Source of the DNA: an uncultured Dorea sp.
GTDB taxonomy: Bacteria; Bacillota; Clostridia; Lachnospirales; Lachnospiraceae
Direction: 5' to 3'
Length of the DNA: 64,000 nucleotides
NCBI GenBank assembly: GCA_910577685.1
Contig: CAJTOH010000001.1
Location: forward strand, 1 to 64,000
The translations under genes were made by a program, and so were the position numbers. The notes under the pieces were generated by a model. The model made no database searches, had not been told where the DNA came from, and was given only the letters and a program-made list of their open reading frames with translations. Positions within the stretch are counted from its first letter, which is position 1. Every line of letters starts with the position of its first letter. Positions 41,734 through 50,516 of the stretch are shown piece after piece.

Positions 41734-42192
41734 CTACTTCCGAGCTTGTTTTGCCTTGTCCCTCATTCTTGCAAAGAAACCTTTCTTCTTCTGCGGCGTA
41801 TCCAGAGGGCCTCTCAATCCTCTGACTGCCGTGATATAGATTCCGCTGACCGTAGCCTTGACTTCCTTCTTGACCGGGATCAGGGGATAGATGTCCGCGT
41901 CGCACATCAGGGTCATAATCTTCGGACCTACCTTCGCCTTGACAACCGGAACCTTAGAACGGCGGAGATACTTCGGCGTATTCTCTACAACGATTGCAGG
42001 CAGTCCGGCGTCCTTTAGACGCAGCTTCCCTTTGTCAATAATCAGCATGGACATGTTTTGTGCAACGGCTTCTAACTGGGCCTGCTGTTCGGCCTGCTTC
42101 TTCTCGGCTTTTTTACCCAGAAGATATAGTGCAATACATGCAATAATTAAAATAACCAGAATCACCAGCATTACAATAGTAAATGTACTCAC
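41734..42192 (-). CDS. Membrane-anchored unknown protein, 152 aa
   Basis: Family not recognised. The GTG at 42192 is chosen because AGGAGG lies 8 bp upstream and the product then starts with STFTIVMLVILVILIIACIA, a single N-terminal membrane helix. After it comes a charged coiled-coil stretch (KKAEKKQAEQQAQLEAVAQN) and a beta-rich domain: SMLIIDKGKLRLKDAGLPAI, SKVPVVKAKVGPKIMTLMCD. The C-terminus is very basic. Likely cytosolic-facing. The far upstream ATG at 42288 would bury the helix and has no ribosome site. Confidence 0.6.
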   Translation of the reverse strand: MSTFTIVMLVILVILIIACIALYLLGKKAEKKQAEQQAQLEAVAQNMSMLIIDKGKLRLKDAGLPAIVVENTPKYLRRSKVPVVKAKVGPKIMTLMCDADIYPLIPVKKEVKATVSGIYITAVRGLRGPLDTPQKKKGFFARMRDKAKQARK

Positions 42193-42350
42193 GGGCAAAC
42201 CTCCTAATTTCTGTATTCCATAAAACACATTGTACCATTCTTTGACATTAAGTGCAAGAGATTTGAAATGAGATTCTGGCATGTACATCTTATCTTTCCG
42301 GAAAATAAAGCCGATAATATAAAGTAAGGGGAGAAAATGGAGAAACGATT

Positions 42351-43322
42351 ATGAAAATATACGGTGATTATACATTTATACTGGACAAGTTGAATATCTG
42401 GAATAATTCTCAGGTTCAGGTTTTTCAGAATGGTACGAAGATTGTAGAGTTTGCGGATAAATTTCTTGAAGAACAAAGGGCGGAGTCTCCGGACCGCGTC
42501 AGCATATCGGCGGAGGGAATGGATTATATGCGGCAGAAGCTGTCGGGGCTGGGCGTTCAGGGAAGCGATATGCGGCCCGAAGAGGATGAAGTTCCCCAGA
42601 AGATCGTCGATGCGGGTATGTCGCTGATGGACGGCGTTTGCTGGGGATACATTTTAAAGAGGCTTGATTTTAAGGGTACCAACGGCGTGAGCAACAGGCT
42701 GTACGCGGATATGGAGAAGCGGTATCAGGAAGAGCTGGCGGGAAAGACCGAGAAGGACGTGACCGCCCATGCGGAGAGTCTGGTTGACGCCTATGCCGCA
42801 ATGTATAAGAACATTGTGGAAGAGTACAAGAACGGTACAAGGGAAGTATGGACGGCAGATACCAGCACGGGAGAAGAGTTCAACGGCGTGGAATTCGAGT
42901 ACAATGGACAGACGGTTAGATACCGCAAGCTGACCATGGAAGAAGAGCTGGGGAGGCTAAAGGAGTCCTTTGACCAGCTTGCGGAGGATGTTGCCAAAGA
43001 GCTTGCCAGAGAGGATGCCAGAAAGAAAGCCGAGGAGAAAAAAGAGATCGATCCGGACGAAGAGCCGGACTTTTGGAAGATGGCAGACATTGTTAAGGAT
43101 TTCATGGATGAGCTGGACCGATTGATAACGCTGTTGGAAGAGATGTTCGCAAAGAAGGCGGAAGAGCCGGAGAATGTCGGCGAGAGGATTGCGGCGGAAG
43201 CGAAGGGCCATATCGCTGCGACGGCCGCAAGAGGAAAGCAGCAGGCTCAGGTTGCAAATTACAGGAAGATGACCCAGATGGCGGTAAACGTACAGTCAAT
43301 TTTGGGGAATATCAGGGCGTAG
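42351..43322 (+). CDS. Hypothetical helical protein, 323 aa
   Basis: I do not recognise the family. The ATG follows GGAGAAACGATT. Residues 1-60 have a mixed start (MKIYGDYTFILDKLNIWN); the rest is almost wholly helical and acidic, with YLADMEKRYQEEL-type segments, a Trp-containing motif CWGYILKRLDFKGTNGVS, an acidic-basic run near 225-245 (REDARKKAEEKKEIDPDEEP), and MDELDRLITLLEEMFAKKAE. The C-terminus, AAEAKGHIAATAARGKQQAQ, is a small-residue helix. No signal peptide or membrane helix. A cell-wall-distal, cytosolic scaffold or an export substrate are both possible; nothing decides. Confidence 0.6.
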   Translation: MKIYGDYTFILDKLNIWNNSQVQVFQNGTKIVEFADKFLEEQRAESPDRVSISAEGMDYMRQKLSGLGVQGSDMRPEEDEVPQKIVDAGMSLMDGVCWGYILKRLDFKGTNGVSNRLYADMEKRYQEELAGKTEKDVTAHAESLVDAYAAMYKNIVEEYKNGTREVWTADTSTGEEFNGVEFEYNGQTVRYRKLTMEEELGRLKESFDQLAEDVAKELAREDARKKAEEKKEIDPDEEPDFWKMADIVKDFMDELDRLITLLEEMFAKKAEEPENVGERIAAEAKGHIAATAARGKQQAQVANYRKMTQMAVNVQSILGNIRA

Positions 43323-43343
43323 GAATGATGAAAGACAGACAAT

Positions 43344-43404
43344 AAGCACCCCGCATGTAGGATAGGAAGGGATGTCGTATACATGCGGGGCGCTTCTTTT
43401 TTTG
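43344..43404 (+). terminator. Terminator before the cardiolipin synthase
   Basis: AAGCACCCCGCATGTA (43344-43359) pairs with TACATGCGGGGCGCTT (43380-43395), followed by CTTTTTTTT. It also explains why an ATG at 43372, inside the hairpin, is not the start of the next gene. Confidence 0.85.
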
Positions 43405-43428
43405 AAGTCAGGAATGGGGAGGCGGCGG

Positions 43429-44904
43429 ATGCTGGAAGTAGCGGGAGATGGAGTCATTAATGCATACAAATGGACGCTGGAGCATCTCTTTTTGATTAAC
43501 ATAGTATTTTCATTACTGATTATATTTTTTCAGCGGAGGAATCCGACGACGGTGTGGGCGTGGCTGCTTCTGCTGTATTTTATCCCGGTTTTGGGATTCG
43601 TTTTGTACCTGATTCTCGGTCAGAACTTCCGCAGGGAGCGGATGTTTAAGATGAAAGAGATTGAAGGGGAGATTAAGTATGCCGTGCGCAGGCAGGAGGA
43701 ATCTATTTACCGGAAGAAATTAAGGCTCCGGGATCCGGAACTTGACCGGTTCAAACGGTTAATTCTGTATAATCTGAACGAGGCGGAGGCAGTGCTGACG
43801 GATAACAATGATATCCGTATTTTTACGGACGGGAGAGAAAAGTTCCGGACATTGTTGTCGGAGATGGACCATGCCAGAAACTATATCCATGTGCAATACT
43901 ATATTATCAAGAACGATGAGCTTTGGAAAGAGATTGAGGAGGTTCTTGTGCGTAAGGCGCGGCAGGGAGTGGAGGTCCGCGTTCTGTTCGACAGCATGGG
44001 CTGCAGGGGGATGCGCCATTCGGACTGGGCGCGCCTTGAGAAGGCCGGAATCAAGACGGCGGAATTCTTTCCCGCGCTGCTTGGGAAGCTGCAGCTGCGG
44101 GTCAATTACCGCAACCACAGAAAGATTGTGGTTATAGACGGGCGGATCGGTTTTGTCGGCGGCTTCAATGTGGGGCGGGAGTATATCGGGAAAGATAAGA
44201 AATTCGGATACTGGCGGGATACCCATGTCTGTATCGAAGGATCGGCAGTAACCTCGCTTGCGATGCGTTTCGTGCTGGATTGGAATTATGCCGCCAGAGA
44301 GAACCTGTTTCTGGAGGACCGCCTTTTCGAACTTCCTACGTATGTGCGTAACGGCAGGGATCCGGTGCAGATTATTTCAAGCGGCCCGGATTCTAAGAGT
44401 CAGGAGATCCGCAATAATTATCTGCGTCTGATTCATATGGCGAGAAAGAATATATACATTCAGACGCCGTATTTTATACCGGACGACGATATCCGGGACG
44501 CTTTGGAGATCGCCGCTAAGTCGGGGATAGACGTGCGCATCATGATTCCCTGTAAGCCCGACCACCCGTTTGTCTACTGGGCAACCTACTCCTATCTGGG
44601 CGAGATGGTGGAGGCCGGGGCAAGATGCTATACCTACGACAATGGTTTTCTTCATGCAAAATGTATGTGTGTGGACGGTCTTGTCACCTGTATGGGGACG
44701 GCAAATATGGATATCCGAAGTTTTAGTTTGAATTTCGAGGTGAACGCCGTGATCTACAGCGCAAGGACAACGGGCAGATTGATGGAGGCATTTGAAAATG
44801 ATATTGCGAAGAGTACGTTAATTACCCGCAAGAAATATGAACAGAGGGATTTTGTCATCCGGATCAAGGAGCAGTTCTGCAGACTTTTATCCCCCGTATT
44901 ATAG
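43429..44904 (+). CDS. cls: Cardiolipin synthase
   Basis: 491 aa membrane enzyme joining two phosphatidylglycerols. ATG 43429 has GGGGAGG six bases upstream. Two N-terminal membrane helices (about residues 18-36, HLFLINIVFSLLIIFFQ, and 43-63, VWAWLLLLYFIPVLGFVLYL) precede two phospholipase-D domains with HKD motifs: HRKIVVIDGR (H-x-K-x4-D) and FLHAKCMCVDG. Further family blocks: ILGQNFRRERMF, PYFIPDDDIRDAL, MGTANMDIRSFSLNFEVNA. Normal length. Monocistronic after a strong terminator. Confidence 0.94.
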   Translation: MLEVAGDGVINAYKWTLEHLFLINIVFSLLIIFFQRRNPTTVWAWLLLLYFIPVLGFVLYLILGQNFRRERMFKMKEIEGEIKYAVRRQEESIYRKKLRLRDPELDRFKRLILYNLNEAEAVLTDNNDIRIFTDGREKFRTLLSEMDHARNYIHVQYYIIKNDELWKEIEEVLVRKARQGVEVRVLFDSMGCRGMRHSDWARLEKAGIKTAEFFPALLGKLQLRVNYRNHRKIVVIDGRIGFVGGFNVGREYIGKDKKFGYWRDTHVCIEGSAVTSLAMRFVLDWNYAARENLFLEDRLFELPTYVRNGRDPVQIISSGPDSKSQEIRNNYLRLIHMARKNIYIQTPYFIPDDDIRDALEIAAKSGIDVRIMIPCKPDHPFVYWATYSYLGEMVEAGARCYTYDNGFLHAKCMCVDGLVTCMGTANMDIRSFSLNFEVNAVIYSARTTGRLMEAFENDIAKSTLITRKKYEQRDFVIRIKEQFCRLLSPVL

Positions 44905-44976
44905 GAAAAAAACGGGGATTGGTTCCTGCAGTACGGATTTTTCTAAGGAAAATAGTGAAATAAGTGTGAAAATGCT

Positions 44977-45004
44977 TTGAAAGTGGCGTCAAATGTGATA
45001 TAAC
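44977..45004 (+). promoter_or_regulatory. Promoter of the trigger-factor-like lipoprotein
   Basis: TTGAAA (44977-44982), 16-bp spacer, TATAAC (44999-45004), 36 bp before the start. Confidence 0.5.
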
Positions 45005-45040
45005 ATAATGTGCAGCAAAAAGTTTATAATGAGGTGGAAT

Positions 45041-46096
45041 ATGAAGAAGAGAATGACGATGTTATTGGCGGGAGCGCTGGCGGCGTCCATGATGCTGGCA
45101 GGATGTTCCGGCAGTAAAGGATTGGAGACGGATGAATTGAAGATCTCCGTATATAAAGGAGTTGAGATAGATCAGGTTTCAAAGCCGGGAGAGGTTACTG
45201 ATGAAGATGTGGAAGAACGGATTCAGACTATTCTCCGGATGGGCGCGACGAAGGAAGACGTTACGGACCGGGCGGTGGAGTCCGGGGATACGGCGACGAT
45301 AGATTACACCGGAAGAATCGACGGACAGGAGTTTGAGGGAGGTTCGGCTGCGGATCATCCGTTAGTTATTGGCTCAGGGAGTTTTATCGAAGGATTTGAG
45401 GAGAGCGTAATCGGCCATAACATCGGGGATACTTATGACTGGCAGGGAGCGTTTCCGGAGGATTATCGGAATACGGATTATGCCGGGAAGGACGTTGTAT
45501 TTACCATTACGGTAAAGGGGATTTCGGAAGATGTGGTTCCGGAATTGAACGATGACTTCGTGAAGGAGAATTCCGAGAAGTCCAAGTCCGTCAAGGAATA
45601 CAAAGCAGAGGTTAAGAAGCAGCTTAAGAAAGAGAATGAGAATCGTTACGAGGCCACCTTCAATCAGGCGGTGTGGCAGGCAGTGCTTGACAACACGGAG
45701 GTTAAGAAGTATCCGGAAGACGAGGTTAAGGAACTCTCCGATTCGCTGATCGACCAGTATAAGACGACGGCGGAATATTATGAGCAGGATTACGAGACAT
45801 TTATTCAGGAGCAGATGGGATACGGTGTGAAGGAGTTTGAGAAGCAGGTAGATGAAGCCGCCAAGGAAAGCGTTAAGCAGACGATGGTGACGGAGGCGAT
45901 TGCGGATAAAGAGAAGATTAAGCTGGGAGAGAAGGAATATAAGGAACAGCTTAAGAAGATGGCTTCCGACTACGGATATGAAGATGTAGACGCGCTGAAG
46001 GCGTCGGCAGAGGAAGACGAGTTAAAGGAGATTGCGCTGAACAATATGGTGAAAGCGTGGCTGAGAGAGAACTGCGTTCAGGTAGCGGCAAAGTAG
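45041..46096 (+). CDS. Trigger-factor-like PPIase lipoprotein
   Basis: 351 aa. The ATG at 45041 has GAGGTGG upstream and begins a lipoprotein signal peptide, MKKRMTMLLAGALAASMMLA then GC, lipid Cys22. The mature part has no ribosome-binding domain; it begins with an FKBP-type peptidyl-prolyl isomerase domain (ATIDYTGRIDGQEFEGGSAA, FIEGFEESVIGHNIGD, FPEDY) and continues with a trigger-factor C-terminal chaperone arm (FNQAVWQAVLDNTEVKKYPE and onward). It therefore looks like trigger factor relocated to the outer face of the membrane, where it would fold secreted proteins; a function by analogy with PrsA is inference. Highly charged. Monocistronic. Confidence 0.9.
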   Translation: MKKRMTMLLAGALAASMMLAGCSGSKGLETDELKISVYKGVEIDQVSKPGEVTDEDVEERIQTILRMGATKEDVTDRAVESGDTATIDYTGRIDGQEFEGGSAADHPLVIGSGSFIEGFEESVIGHNIGDTYDWQGAFPEDYRNTDYAGKDVVFTITVKGISEDVVPELNDDFVKENSEKSKSVKEYKAEVKKQLKKENENRYEATFNQAVWQAVLDNTEVKKYPEDEVKELSDSLIDQYKTTAEYYEQDYETFIQEQMGYGVKEFEKQVDEAAKESVKQTMVTEAIADKEKIKLGEKEYKEQLKKMASDYGYEDVDALKASAEEDELKEIALNNMVKAWLRENCVQVAAK

Positions 46097-46125
46097 GCGG
46101 ACGGCAGATATTTATACGGAGAGAT

Positions 46126-46170
46126 AAAGGGAGGATGGAATGATGGTTTCAGTCCTTCCTTTCTTTTTCG
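46126..46170 (+). terminator. Terminator after the PPIase lipoprotein
   Basis: AAAGGGAGGA (46126-46135) pairs with TCCTTCCTTT (46153-46162), followed by CTTTTTC. Confidence 0.65.
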
Positions 46171-46230
46171 CAAGGAGATTTTGCAAGGTAAATCGTTAGG
46201 GTTTTCGGTTTACAGGGATAAAGAAATACG

Positions 46231-46259
46231 TTGCCTGATGAGAAAAAAGATGGTAAAAT
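46231..46259 (+). promoter_or_regulatory. Promoter of the phosphoesterase gene
   Basis: TTGCCT (46231-46236), 17-bp spacer, TAAAAT (46254-46259). CCTGATGA (46234-46241) recurs inverted as TCATCAGG (46299-46306) in the leader. Confidence 0.45.
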
Positions 46260-46331
46260 TCTAGATTAGAAGACAGAGAAGATAAACTACGGCAGAAGTC
46301 ATCAGGTACGAAAGCAGGGAGATTGGGGAAT

Positions 46332-47075
46332 ATGATTTATGTTACCGGAGATTGCCATGGGGACTACCGGAGATTCAATACAGCAGTATTCCCGGAGCAG
46401 AAGAAGATGGGCAAAGACGATTATGTTATTGTCTGCGGAGATTTCGGTTATTGGGACGAGTCAAAAGAACAGAAGTATTGGCTGAAATGGCTGGACAGCA
46501 AGCCCTTTACGACCCTCTGGGTAGATGGGAATCATGAGAATTATGATTTGTTAAAAAAGCATAAAGTAACGCAGTGGCACGGCGGAAAAGTACAGTATAT
46601 CCTGCCGTCGGTTATTCACCTGATGCGCGGTCAGATCTACGAGCTGGAAGGGCATAGGATCTTTACTTTTGGCGGCGCGAAGAGCCATGATATTTCGGGC
46701 GGTATATTGGAGGCGTCGGACCCGAACCTGAGGGCGAAGCGCAGGAGATTAGAGAAAAAGAATGAACTTTACAGGATTAATCATGTGAGCTGGTGGAAGG
46801 AAGAGATGCCGTCTGAGGAAGAGCTGGCGGAAGGTCTTCGTAATCTGATCAGGAATGATTGGGACGTTGACTTTATTTTTTCTCATTGCTGCGCCAGCAG
46901 CACGCAGGAACGGATCATGGGGGGATTGTATCAGCCCAATATTTTGACGCGGTATTTTGATAAGATCAAGGAGATGTGCCGGTATCGGAAGTGGTTTTTT
47001 GGGCATTATCATGATAATAAGAATATTGGGAATAAGGAGATATTGCTGTATGAGCAGATCATAAGGATCTGCTAG
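46332..47075 (+). CDS. Metallophosphoesterase, 247 aa
   Basis: Calcineurin-like phosphoesterase, soluble. ATG 46332 is preferred over TTG 46323. Motifs: GDCHGDYRRF (D-x-H), CGDFGYWDE (GD-x2-x), DGNHENYD (GNHE), SHCC and GHYHDNK (GH-x-H). The middle LWVDGNHENYDLLKKHKV with WHGGKVQYI is typical of the small serine/threonine-phosphatase-like or nucleoside-polyphosphate branch. The substrate is not evident. Own promoter; a GC hairpin follows. Confidence 0.88.
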   Translation: MIYVTGDCHGDYRRFNTAVFPEQKKMGKDDYVIVCGDFGYWDESKEQKYWLKWLDSKPFTTLWVDGNHENYDLLKKHKVTQWHGGKVQYILPSVIHLMRGQIYELEGHRIFTFGGAKSHDISGGILEASDPNLRAKRRRLEKKNELYRINHVSWWKEEMPSEEELAEGLRNLIRNDWDVDFIFSHCCASSTQERIMGGLYQPNILTRYFDKIKEMCRYRKWFFGHYHDNKNIGNKEILLYEQIIRIC

Positions 47076-47081
47076 GAAAGA

Positions 47082-47105
47082 CGGCGGCCGCACCGGCCGC
47101 TGCCG
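47082..47105. terminator. GC-rich hairpin after the phosphoesterase
   Basis: GGCGGCCG and CGGCCGCTGCC pair around CAC. No T-run, so its role in termination is uncertain. Confidence 0.4.
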
Positions 47106-47130
47106 GATACATAAATAATGTGTCGAATAA

Positions 47131-47194
47131 TATTTTGATATTCAAAATACTTGACAAACAAACTAAAAAGAATTATACTTTGAAAGTCAAAATA
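47131..47194 (+). promoter_or_regulatory. fabH promoter with two FabT-type operators
   Basis: Strong sigma-A promoter: TTGACA (47151-47156), 17-bp spacer, TATACT (47174-47179). Operator 1 is a perfect palindrome TATTTTGA-TAT-TCAAAATA (47131-47149) abutting the -35. Operator 2, TACTTTGA-AAG-TCAAAATA (47176-47194), covers the -10 and the start point. Both match the TTTGA-N3-TCAAA pattern of FabT, the MarR-type repressor of fatty-acid genes in streptococci and relatives. The repressor candidate lies at the end of this cluster (58147-58602). Confidence 0.8.
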
Positions 47195-47227
47195 ATTTAA
47201 TTTCAAAATAAAATCAGAGGGATTCAT

Positions 47228-48271
47228 ATGACAGCGACAATACGCGGGACGGGTTCATACATACCGTCATACACAATGGATAATCATGATATCGCCAAGC
47301 TGGTAGACACCAGCGACGAGTGGATCCGGGAAAGGACAGGGATTATCCGGAGGCACATCATCCGGGACGAGACAACCGTTTCCATGGCGGCGGAAGCAGG
47401 AAGACGGGCTCTTGCCGACGCAGGCATATCGCCGGAAGAGGTCGACCTGCTCATCGTTTCGACCATATCGTCCAACCTGATCCTTCCCTGCGCTGCATGC
47501 GAGGTGCAGAAGAGTATCGGCGCGGTAAACGCCACCTGCTTCGATTTAAGCGCGGCATGTACAGGCTTTGTTCTTGCCTATAACACGGCTATGGCTTACC
47601 TTACGGGAGGCATCTGCCGGACGGCACTGATCATCGGCAGCGAGAGTCTGTCGAACCTGACCAACTGGAAAGACAGGGGAACCTGCATCCTGTTCGGAGA
47701 CGGCGCGGGTGCGGCGGCGCTCCGGGCGGATTGCACCGAAGGCCCGATTTCAGAAGATACCGGTACGGAAACGGACGCAGGGAAAGCGAAGGGTTACCTG
47801 CCGGTCACACATTCCGACGGAGGCAGGGGGGCTGCGCTGACTTGTAAGAGCAGGCATGATTTTAACGGGCTTGAAACTGACAGCCGTCTGGCAGGGCAGG
47901 ATACGTCGTACTACATGCAGATGGACGGACAGGCAGTTTTTAAGTTTGCCGTGAAGAACGTGCCGGAAGTAGTCGGAGAGGTTCTTGCGCTTAATAATGT
48001 CCGTCCGGAGGAGATCAGTTACTACATCCTGCATCAGGCAAATAAGAGAATCGTGGAAGCCGTGGCAAAACGCCTGGGCGAGCCGATGGAGAAGTTCCCT
48101 ATGAATCTGGAGGAATACGGGAACACTTCTTCCGCAAGTATCCCGATTCTGCTGGACGAGATGAACCGGCAGGGAAGACTCCATGGGGGCCAGAAGCTTG
48201 TATTGGCAGGATTCGGCGCAGGGCTGACATGGGGAGCCGCGATTGTCGAGTGGCATAATAAAGAAAATTAA
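47228..48271 (+). CDS. fabH: Beta-ketoacyl-ACP synthase III
   Basis: 347 aa enzyme starting fatty-acid synthesis by condensing acetyl- (or branched acyl-) CoA with malonyl-ACP. Catalytic triad: Cys111 in DLSAACTGFVLAYN, His in ILHQANKRIVEAVAKRLG and Asn in YGNTSSASIPILLDEM. The N-terminus ATIRGTGSYIPSYTMDNHDI is typical. It has an expanded loop (about residues 175-225, GPISEDTGTETDAGKAKGYL onward) that makes it longer than E. coli FabH. First gene of the fab operon. Confidence 0.96.
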   Translation: MTATIRGTGSYIPSYTMDNHDIAKLVDTSDEWIRERTGIIRRHIIRDETTVSMAAEAGRRALADAGISPEEVDLLIVSTISSNLILPCAACEVQKSIGAVNATCFDLSAACTGFVLAYNTAMAYLTGGICRTALIIGSESLSNLTNWKDRGTCILFGDGAGAAALRADCTEGPISEDTGTETDAGKAKGYLPVTHSDGGRGAALTCKSRHDFNGLETDSRLAGQDTSYYMQMDGQAVFKFAVKNVPEVVGEVLALNNVRPEEISYYILHQANKRIVEAVAKRLGEPMEKFPMNLEEYGNTSSASIPILLDEMNRQGRLHGGQKLVLAGFGAGLTWGAAIVEWHNKEN

Positions 48272-48292
48272 AAAAGAAAAGGAGAATGAATC

Positions 48293-48520
48293 ATGTTAGA
48301 AAAAATCAAAGAAATCGTATCAGAGAATTTGGGAGTTGACAGCGCGCAGATTACGGAGTCCTCTTCGTTTAAGGACGACTTAGGGGCAGATTCACTGGAC
48401 CTGTTCGAGATGGTAATGGCGTTAGAGGACGAGTATGAAATCGAGATACCGACAGAAGATCTGGAACAGATTGCAACTGTGGGAGACGTTGTCAATTATA
48501 TTAACGAGCATAAAGAATAA
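48293..48520 (+). CDS. acpP: Acyl carrier protein
   Basis: 75 aa, acidic. The phosphopantetheine attachment serine is Ser34 in LGADSLDLFEMVMALEDEYE. It carries the growing acyl chain between the Fab enzymes. Ribosome site AAAAGGAGAATG. 21 bp after fabH. Confidence 0.97.
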   Translation: MLEKIKEIVSENLGVDSAQITESSSFKDDLGADSLDLFEMVMALEDEYEIEIPTEDLEQIATVGDVVNYINEHKE

Positions 48521-48572
48521 AAGGTAACACGCAGGAGCGTGAGCAGATCATCAATCTACGGAGGTTTTAACA

Positions 48573-49511
48573 ATGCAGACAGAAGTGACCAGATTATTGG
48601 GGATTGAATATCCGATCATACAGGGCGGTATGGCATGGGTGGCAGAGTATCATCTGGCGTCGGCCGTATCTAATGCAGGCGGGCTTGGTTTGATCGGCGC
48701 AGCAAGCGCGCCGGCCGGGTGGGTGCGCGAGCAGATCATGGAGGCTAAGAAGCTGACGGACCGCCCGTTTGGGGTTAATATCATGCTTATGAGTCCATAT
48801 GCAGACGAAGTGGCCGAGATTGTCGCCCGGGAAGGGGTCAAGGTAGTGACCACAGGCGCGGGAAATCCTGAGAAATACATGAAGATGTGGAAGGAAGCAG
48901 GCGTGAAGGTAATTCCGGTGGTTGCTTCTGTGGCTCTGGCAAAACGTATGGAACGATGCGGCGCCGACGCGGTGGTGGCGGAAGGCTGCGAAGCCGGAGG
49001 GCATATTGGAGAGAACACGACGATGGCGCTGGTTCCGCAGATTGTGGACGCCGTTAAGGTTCCGGTTATTGCCGCAGGCGGTATTGCCGACGGCAGAGGG
49101 ATCGCGGCGGCATTTATGCTGGGAGCAAAGGGCGTGCAGATGGGTACTCACTTTGTCGTGACGGAGGAATCACAGGTTCATGAGAATTATAAGAACCGGA
49201 TTATCGGCGCGAAAGATATTGATTCGAGAGTGACGGGAAGGACTACGGGTCATCCTGTCCGCGCGCTCCGCAATGAGATGACGAAGAAATATATTGAATT
49301 AGAGAATGAAGGCGCAGGCTTCGAGGAGTTAGAGAAACTGACCCTAGGCGGACTCCGCAAGGCAGTGGTGGAAGGCGACATTAAGAACGGAAGCGTGATG
49401 GCAGGACAGATTGCCGGAATGGTGAAGGAAAAGCTGACCTGCAAGGAGCTGATTGACAAGTTGGTAAGAGAAACGGATGCGTTGATAAAAGGAGCGGGAT
49501 TTTATGTCTAA
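48573..49511 (+). CDS. fabK: Enoyl-ACP reductase II (FMN)
   Basis: 312 aa flavin-dependent enoyl-ACP reductase completing each elongation cycle, the triclosan-insensitive alternative to FabI. TIM-barrel motifs: YPIIQGGMAWVAEYHLASAV at the N-terminus, VTTGAGNPEKYM, AEGCEAGGHIGENTTM (the His-Gly phosphate loop), VIAAGGIADGRGIAAAFMLG and GVQMGTHFVVTEES. It overlaps fabD by 8 bp. A second relative is encoded at 56864. Confidence 0.95.
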   Translation: MQTEVTRLLGIEYPIIQGGMAWVAEYHLASAVSNAGGLGLIGAASAPAGWVREQIMEAKKLTDRPFGVNIMLMSPYADEVAEIVAREGVKVVTTGAGNPEKYMKMWKEAGVKVIPVVASVALAKRMERCGADAVVAEGCEAGGHIGENTTMALVPQIVDAVKVPVIAAGGIADGRGIAAAFMLGAKGVQMGTHFVVTEESQVHENYKNRIIGAKDIDSRVTGRTTGHPVRALRNEMTKKYIELENEGAGFEELEKLTLGGLRKAVVEGDIKNGSVMAGQIAGMVKEKLTCKELIDKLVRETDALIKGAGFYV

Positions 49512-50445
49512 GATTGCATTTATCTATCCGGGGCAGGGAGCCCAGAAGGCAGGTATGGGAGCAGACTTTTACGAGAAGGGCGGAACTGCGAAGGCGATTT
49601 TTGATCAGGCGGGCGAGATTCTCGGGTTAGACATGAAAGCGCTCTGCTTTGAGGAGAACGATAAGCTTGACCTTACGGAATATACGCAGGCGGCGCTGGT
49701 TACGACCTGCCTTGCCATGACCCGTACGGCAAAAGAGCGCGGGCTTAAGGCGGATATAACGGCGGGCTTGAGCCTTGGAGAATACTGCGCCGTCGCCGCG
49801 GCGGGCGGAATGGAAGATATGGACGCCATCCGGCTGGTTCGCAGGCGGGGCATTTTGATGCAGAATACGGTTCCGGCAGGCGAAGGCGGCATGTGTGCGG
49901 TGATGGGGCTTGAGGCTTCTAAGATTGAGGAAGTAATTGATGAGATGACGGGCTTTGGAATCGAGGCGGGAGACGTGACGGTTGCAAACTATAACTGTCC
50001 GGGGCAGATTGTGATTACCGGAAAGAAGCAGGCGGTGGAAGCCGCGGCCGGGAAGATGAAAGAGGCGGGGGCAAAACGGACGATGATGCTGAATGTCAGC
50101 GGACCGTTCCATTCGCCTATGCTGGCGGCAGCGGGAGAGGAACTGGGAAAAGAGCTTGAGACCGTCAGGCTGCATCCTCTCAGGATTCCTTATGTGACCA
50201 ACGTAACGGCCTGCAAAGTAGAGGACATTGCAGAGACGAAAGGACTTCTCAAGGAACAGGTAAGCTCTTCGGTCCGCTGGATGCAGAGCATGGAATATAT
50301 GATTCAGGAGGGGACGGACACGTTTGTGGAGATCGGTCCGGGAAAGACTCTCGCTGGGTTCATGAAGAAGATTAACCGTGAAGTGAAGGTATATAATATC
50401 GGCTCTTGGGAGGACATGGAGAAGACGCTGGAATGTTTATGTTAA
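49504..50445 (+). CDS. fabD: Malonyl-CoA:ACP transacylase
   Basis: 313 aa. Transfers malonyl from CoA to ACP. Catalytic Ser in GLSLGEYCAVAAAGGM, conserved GQGAQKAGMGADF near the start, and His in VSGPFHSPMLAAAGEEL. The start lies inside the end of fabK (KGAGFYV), with a ribosome site AAAAGGAGCGGG. Confidence 0.96.
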   Translation: MSKIAFIYPGQGAQKAGMGADFYEKGGTAKAIFDQAGEILGLDMKALCFEENDKLDLTEYTQAALVTTCLAMTRTAKERGLKADITAGLSLGEYCAVAAAGGMEDMDAIRLVRRRGILMQNTVPAGEGGMCAVMGLEASKIEEVIDEMTGFGIEAGDVTVANYNCPGQIVITGKKQAVEAAAGKMKEAGAKRTMMLNVSGPFHSPMLAAAGEELGKELETVRLHPLRIPYVTNVTACKVEDIAETKGLLKEQVSSSVRWMQSMEYMIQEGTDTFVEIGPGKTLAGFMKKINREVKVYNIGSWEDMEKTLECLC

Positions 50446-50516
50446 TACGGCAGGAAATCCTGTCCCGTTAAGCAGGGATAATTACAGAAAATTTTAAGAA
50501 AACGGCGGGGTAAAAT

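Noticed and set aside
46231..46306. CCTGATGA / TCATCAGG inverted repeat as a riboswitch
   Set aside because: The left arm lies in the -35 of the promoter, so it would not be in the transcript; no conserved riboswitch core is visible.
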